Shown here one piece after another: positions 63,096 through 64,000 of a stretch of 64,000 bases of DNA. The notes beneath the pieces were generated by a model. It was not told the DNA's origin and did not search any database. It saw only the letters and a list, made by a program, of their open reading frames with translations. The stretch covers positions 567,841-631,840 of the forward strand of contig NZ_JABSSU010000003.1 of assembly GCF_013213835.1 (NCBI RefSeq), in the 5' to 3' direction. The position numbers and the translations under genes are program-made. The number at the start of each line of letters is the position of its first letter. Within the stretch, counting starts at the first letter, position 1. The DNA is from Winogradskyella sp. GTDB lineage: Bacteria; Bacteroidota; Bacteroidia; Flavobacteriales; Flavobacteriaceae.

Positions 63096-64000
63096 TTACT
63101 TTCTTCTATATTTAGGTTTAAACTGATTTTTCAACTTTTGAATTATTGAACGATTGTCTCTCTCATGGTATGCATTTCCGTACGAGCCATAACCGTAACC
63201 GTATCCATAACCATAGCCATAGCCATAATTATGTGTACTTTTATATTTGTAAAAGTTAAGCAAATAACTAATATTTTTTAACTCCCCCTTTTTATATTTA
63301 CTATCAACCAAACGCAACATTCCTTTCTTAGTATAGTCTAATCTGACCATAAAAATTGATGCATCCGCATAGTGAACAAGCTCTAAAGCATCAGCAACTA
63401 AACCTAATGGCGGTGTGTCAAGGATTATCATGTCATATTCATCTTTCAGGATATTTATTAATTCACCAAGTTTGTCACTCATCAATAATTCCGATGGATT
63501 CGGCGGTATTGGTCCTGAGGTAATTAAATCTAAATTTTCAATATGAGTATTTGTTATTATTTCTTCTAGAGCTGATTGACCTATTAAATAATTTACTACA
63601 CCTTCTTCGTTCTTAATCTTGAAATCACCAAATATTTTTGGCTTCCTTAAATCTAACCCTAATAGTATTGTCTTCTTACCTGACATTGCATATACTGAAG
63701 CAATATTAATTGAGGCGTAAGTTTTTCCCTCTCCACTCACTGATGAGGTTATCATAATTGTCTTAGCTCGAGTACCTGATTCATTACTCTTAAGAATAAA
63801 TTGCATACTAGACCTAACCGCCCTAAAAGCCTCAGCTACAGCTGATTTTGGCTTTTCAAATGCCACTAAATTATTATCGTGTTTATACTTACCAATCAAG
63901 CCTAAAATTGGGATTTTTGACATTCGAGTCACTTCATCAGCATTGTGTATGGTATTATTTAAAAGGTAAACAAGAAAAATTATGAAAATTGGCACAAAGA
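63096..64000 (-). CDS. Tyrosine autokinase (Wzc/CpsD type), 5' part beyond window
   Basis: The minus frame is open to the right edge, so only the last roughly 300 residues are visible; a GTG at 63995 is merely an internal codon. A TM segment (IFIIFLVYLL) is followed by the BY-kinase domain: Walker A SSVSGEGKTYASINIA, Walker A' ILLGLDLRKP and Walker B DMIILDTPP. It ends with a tyrosine cluster containing a run of seven Tyr-Gly pairs and a basic tail (KNQFKPKYRRK). Full-length relatives have a Wzz-like periplasmic part. It controls polymerisation and export by cyclic tyrosine phosphorylation. Confidence 0.9.
   Translation of the reverse strand, partial: FVPIFIIFLVYLLNNTIHNADEVTRMSKIPILGLIGKYKHDNNLVAFEKPKSAVAEAFRAVRSSMQFILKSNESGTRAKTIMITSSVSGEGKTYASINIASVYAMSGKKTILLGLDLRKPKIFGDFKIKNEEGVVNYLIGQSALEEIITNTHIENLDLITSGPIPPNPSELLMSDKLGELINILKDEYDMIILDTPPLGLVADALELVHYADASIFMVRLDYTKKGMLRLVDSKYKKGELKNISYLLNFYKYKSTHNYGYGYGYGYGYGYGSYGNAYHERDNRSIIQKLKNQFKPKYRRK
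63186..63227 (-). repeat. Hexanucleotide tandem array encoding (Tyr-Gly)7
   Basis: Seven consecutive 6-bp units TAy-GGn (42 bp) on the coding strand of the kinase gene encode seven Tyr-Gly pairs in the C-terminal tyrosine cluster. Unit variants differ in third codon positions (TAT/TAC; GGC/GGT/GGA), so the array is somewhat diverged. Confidence 0.85.

Overview
The window looks like a chromosomal segment of a Bacteroidota bacterium, most probably a (marine) member of the Flavobacteriaceae. The DNA is AT-rich. Several promoters carry the Bacteroidota -7 element TAnnTTTG. Gene content is typical of the group: a fused ccoN-ccoO oxidase gene, a PorV/PorQ-type outer-membrane protein, a DUF4105/Lnb-type protein, a cyclophilin-FKBP fusion and lipoproteins with short signal peptides. 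Species assignment is inference; no rRNA or tRNA gene was seen.

Region 1 (1-5,600): the 5' part of a secreted beta-propeller-like protein runs off the left edge. It is followed by a large VPS10/BNR-repeat secreted protein and a convergent FMN-dependent alpha-hydroxy-acid oxidase. Region 2 (5,600-18,300) is the respiratory block: an Fnr-type regulator, the complete cbb3 oxidase locus in the order ccoI, ccoS, ccoNO, ccoQ, ccoP, ccoG, ccoH and a TauE/SafE-like gene, then a hemN-usp operon and a YceI lipoprotein. Three promoters here (ccoI, ccoS, hemN) carry an Fnr-like palindrome placed at exactly the same distance from the -7 element, which suggests an O2-controlled regulon centred on the neighbouring regulator.

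Region 3 (18,300-32,940) is mostly housekeeping: a TPR lipoprotein, the cyclophilin-FKBP isomerase, an unknown small protein, an S41 peptidase, a membrane AraC regulator, RecQ, then KdsD-TatC-AhpD-like, LptB, a small membrane protein, TerC, a CDP-alcohol phosphatidyltransferase, the PorV-like protein and the DUF4105 protein. Some of these act in envelope biogenesis: KdsD supplies the KDO precursor, LptB powers LPS export and TatC exports folded proteins.

Region 4 (32,944-64,000) is a polysaccharide locus of about 31 kb, almost all on the minus strand, so it reads from right to left. It begins with a tyrosine autokinase (Wzc-type, cut by the right edge), a minimal initiating sugar transferase, and a TviB/TviC-like pair that would make UDP-HexNAc uronic acids, closed by a terminator. 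Next come a Wzm/Wzt ABC exporter, a sulfotransferase, a cupin, a perosamine-synthase-like aminotransferase, a methyltransferase and a glycosyltransferase. One plus-strand sulfotransferase interrupts the run. The remainder holds many glycosyltransferases (GT2, GT4, GT32 types), a complete neuB-neuC-neuA set for CMP-sialic acid or a related nonulosonate, a Wzy/ligase-like membrane protein, and a second, long initiating glycosylphosphotransferase at the left end. Together these predict an acidic, probably sulfated and nonulosonate-containing surface glycan.

No CRISPR array, insertion sequence or prophage was seen, and no intergenic gap exceeds 300 bases. The best candidates for something new are the fixed-geometry Fnr promoters, the unassigned transferase directly behind neuA, the sulfotransferase next to a Wzt with a C-terminal extension, and the (TyrGly)7 hexanucleotide array in the kinase gene.
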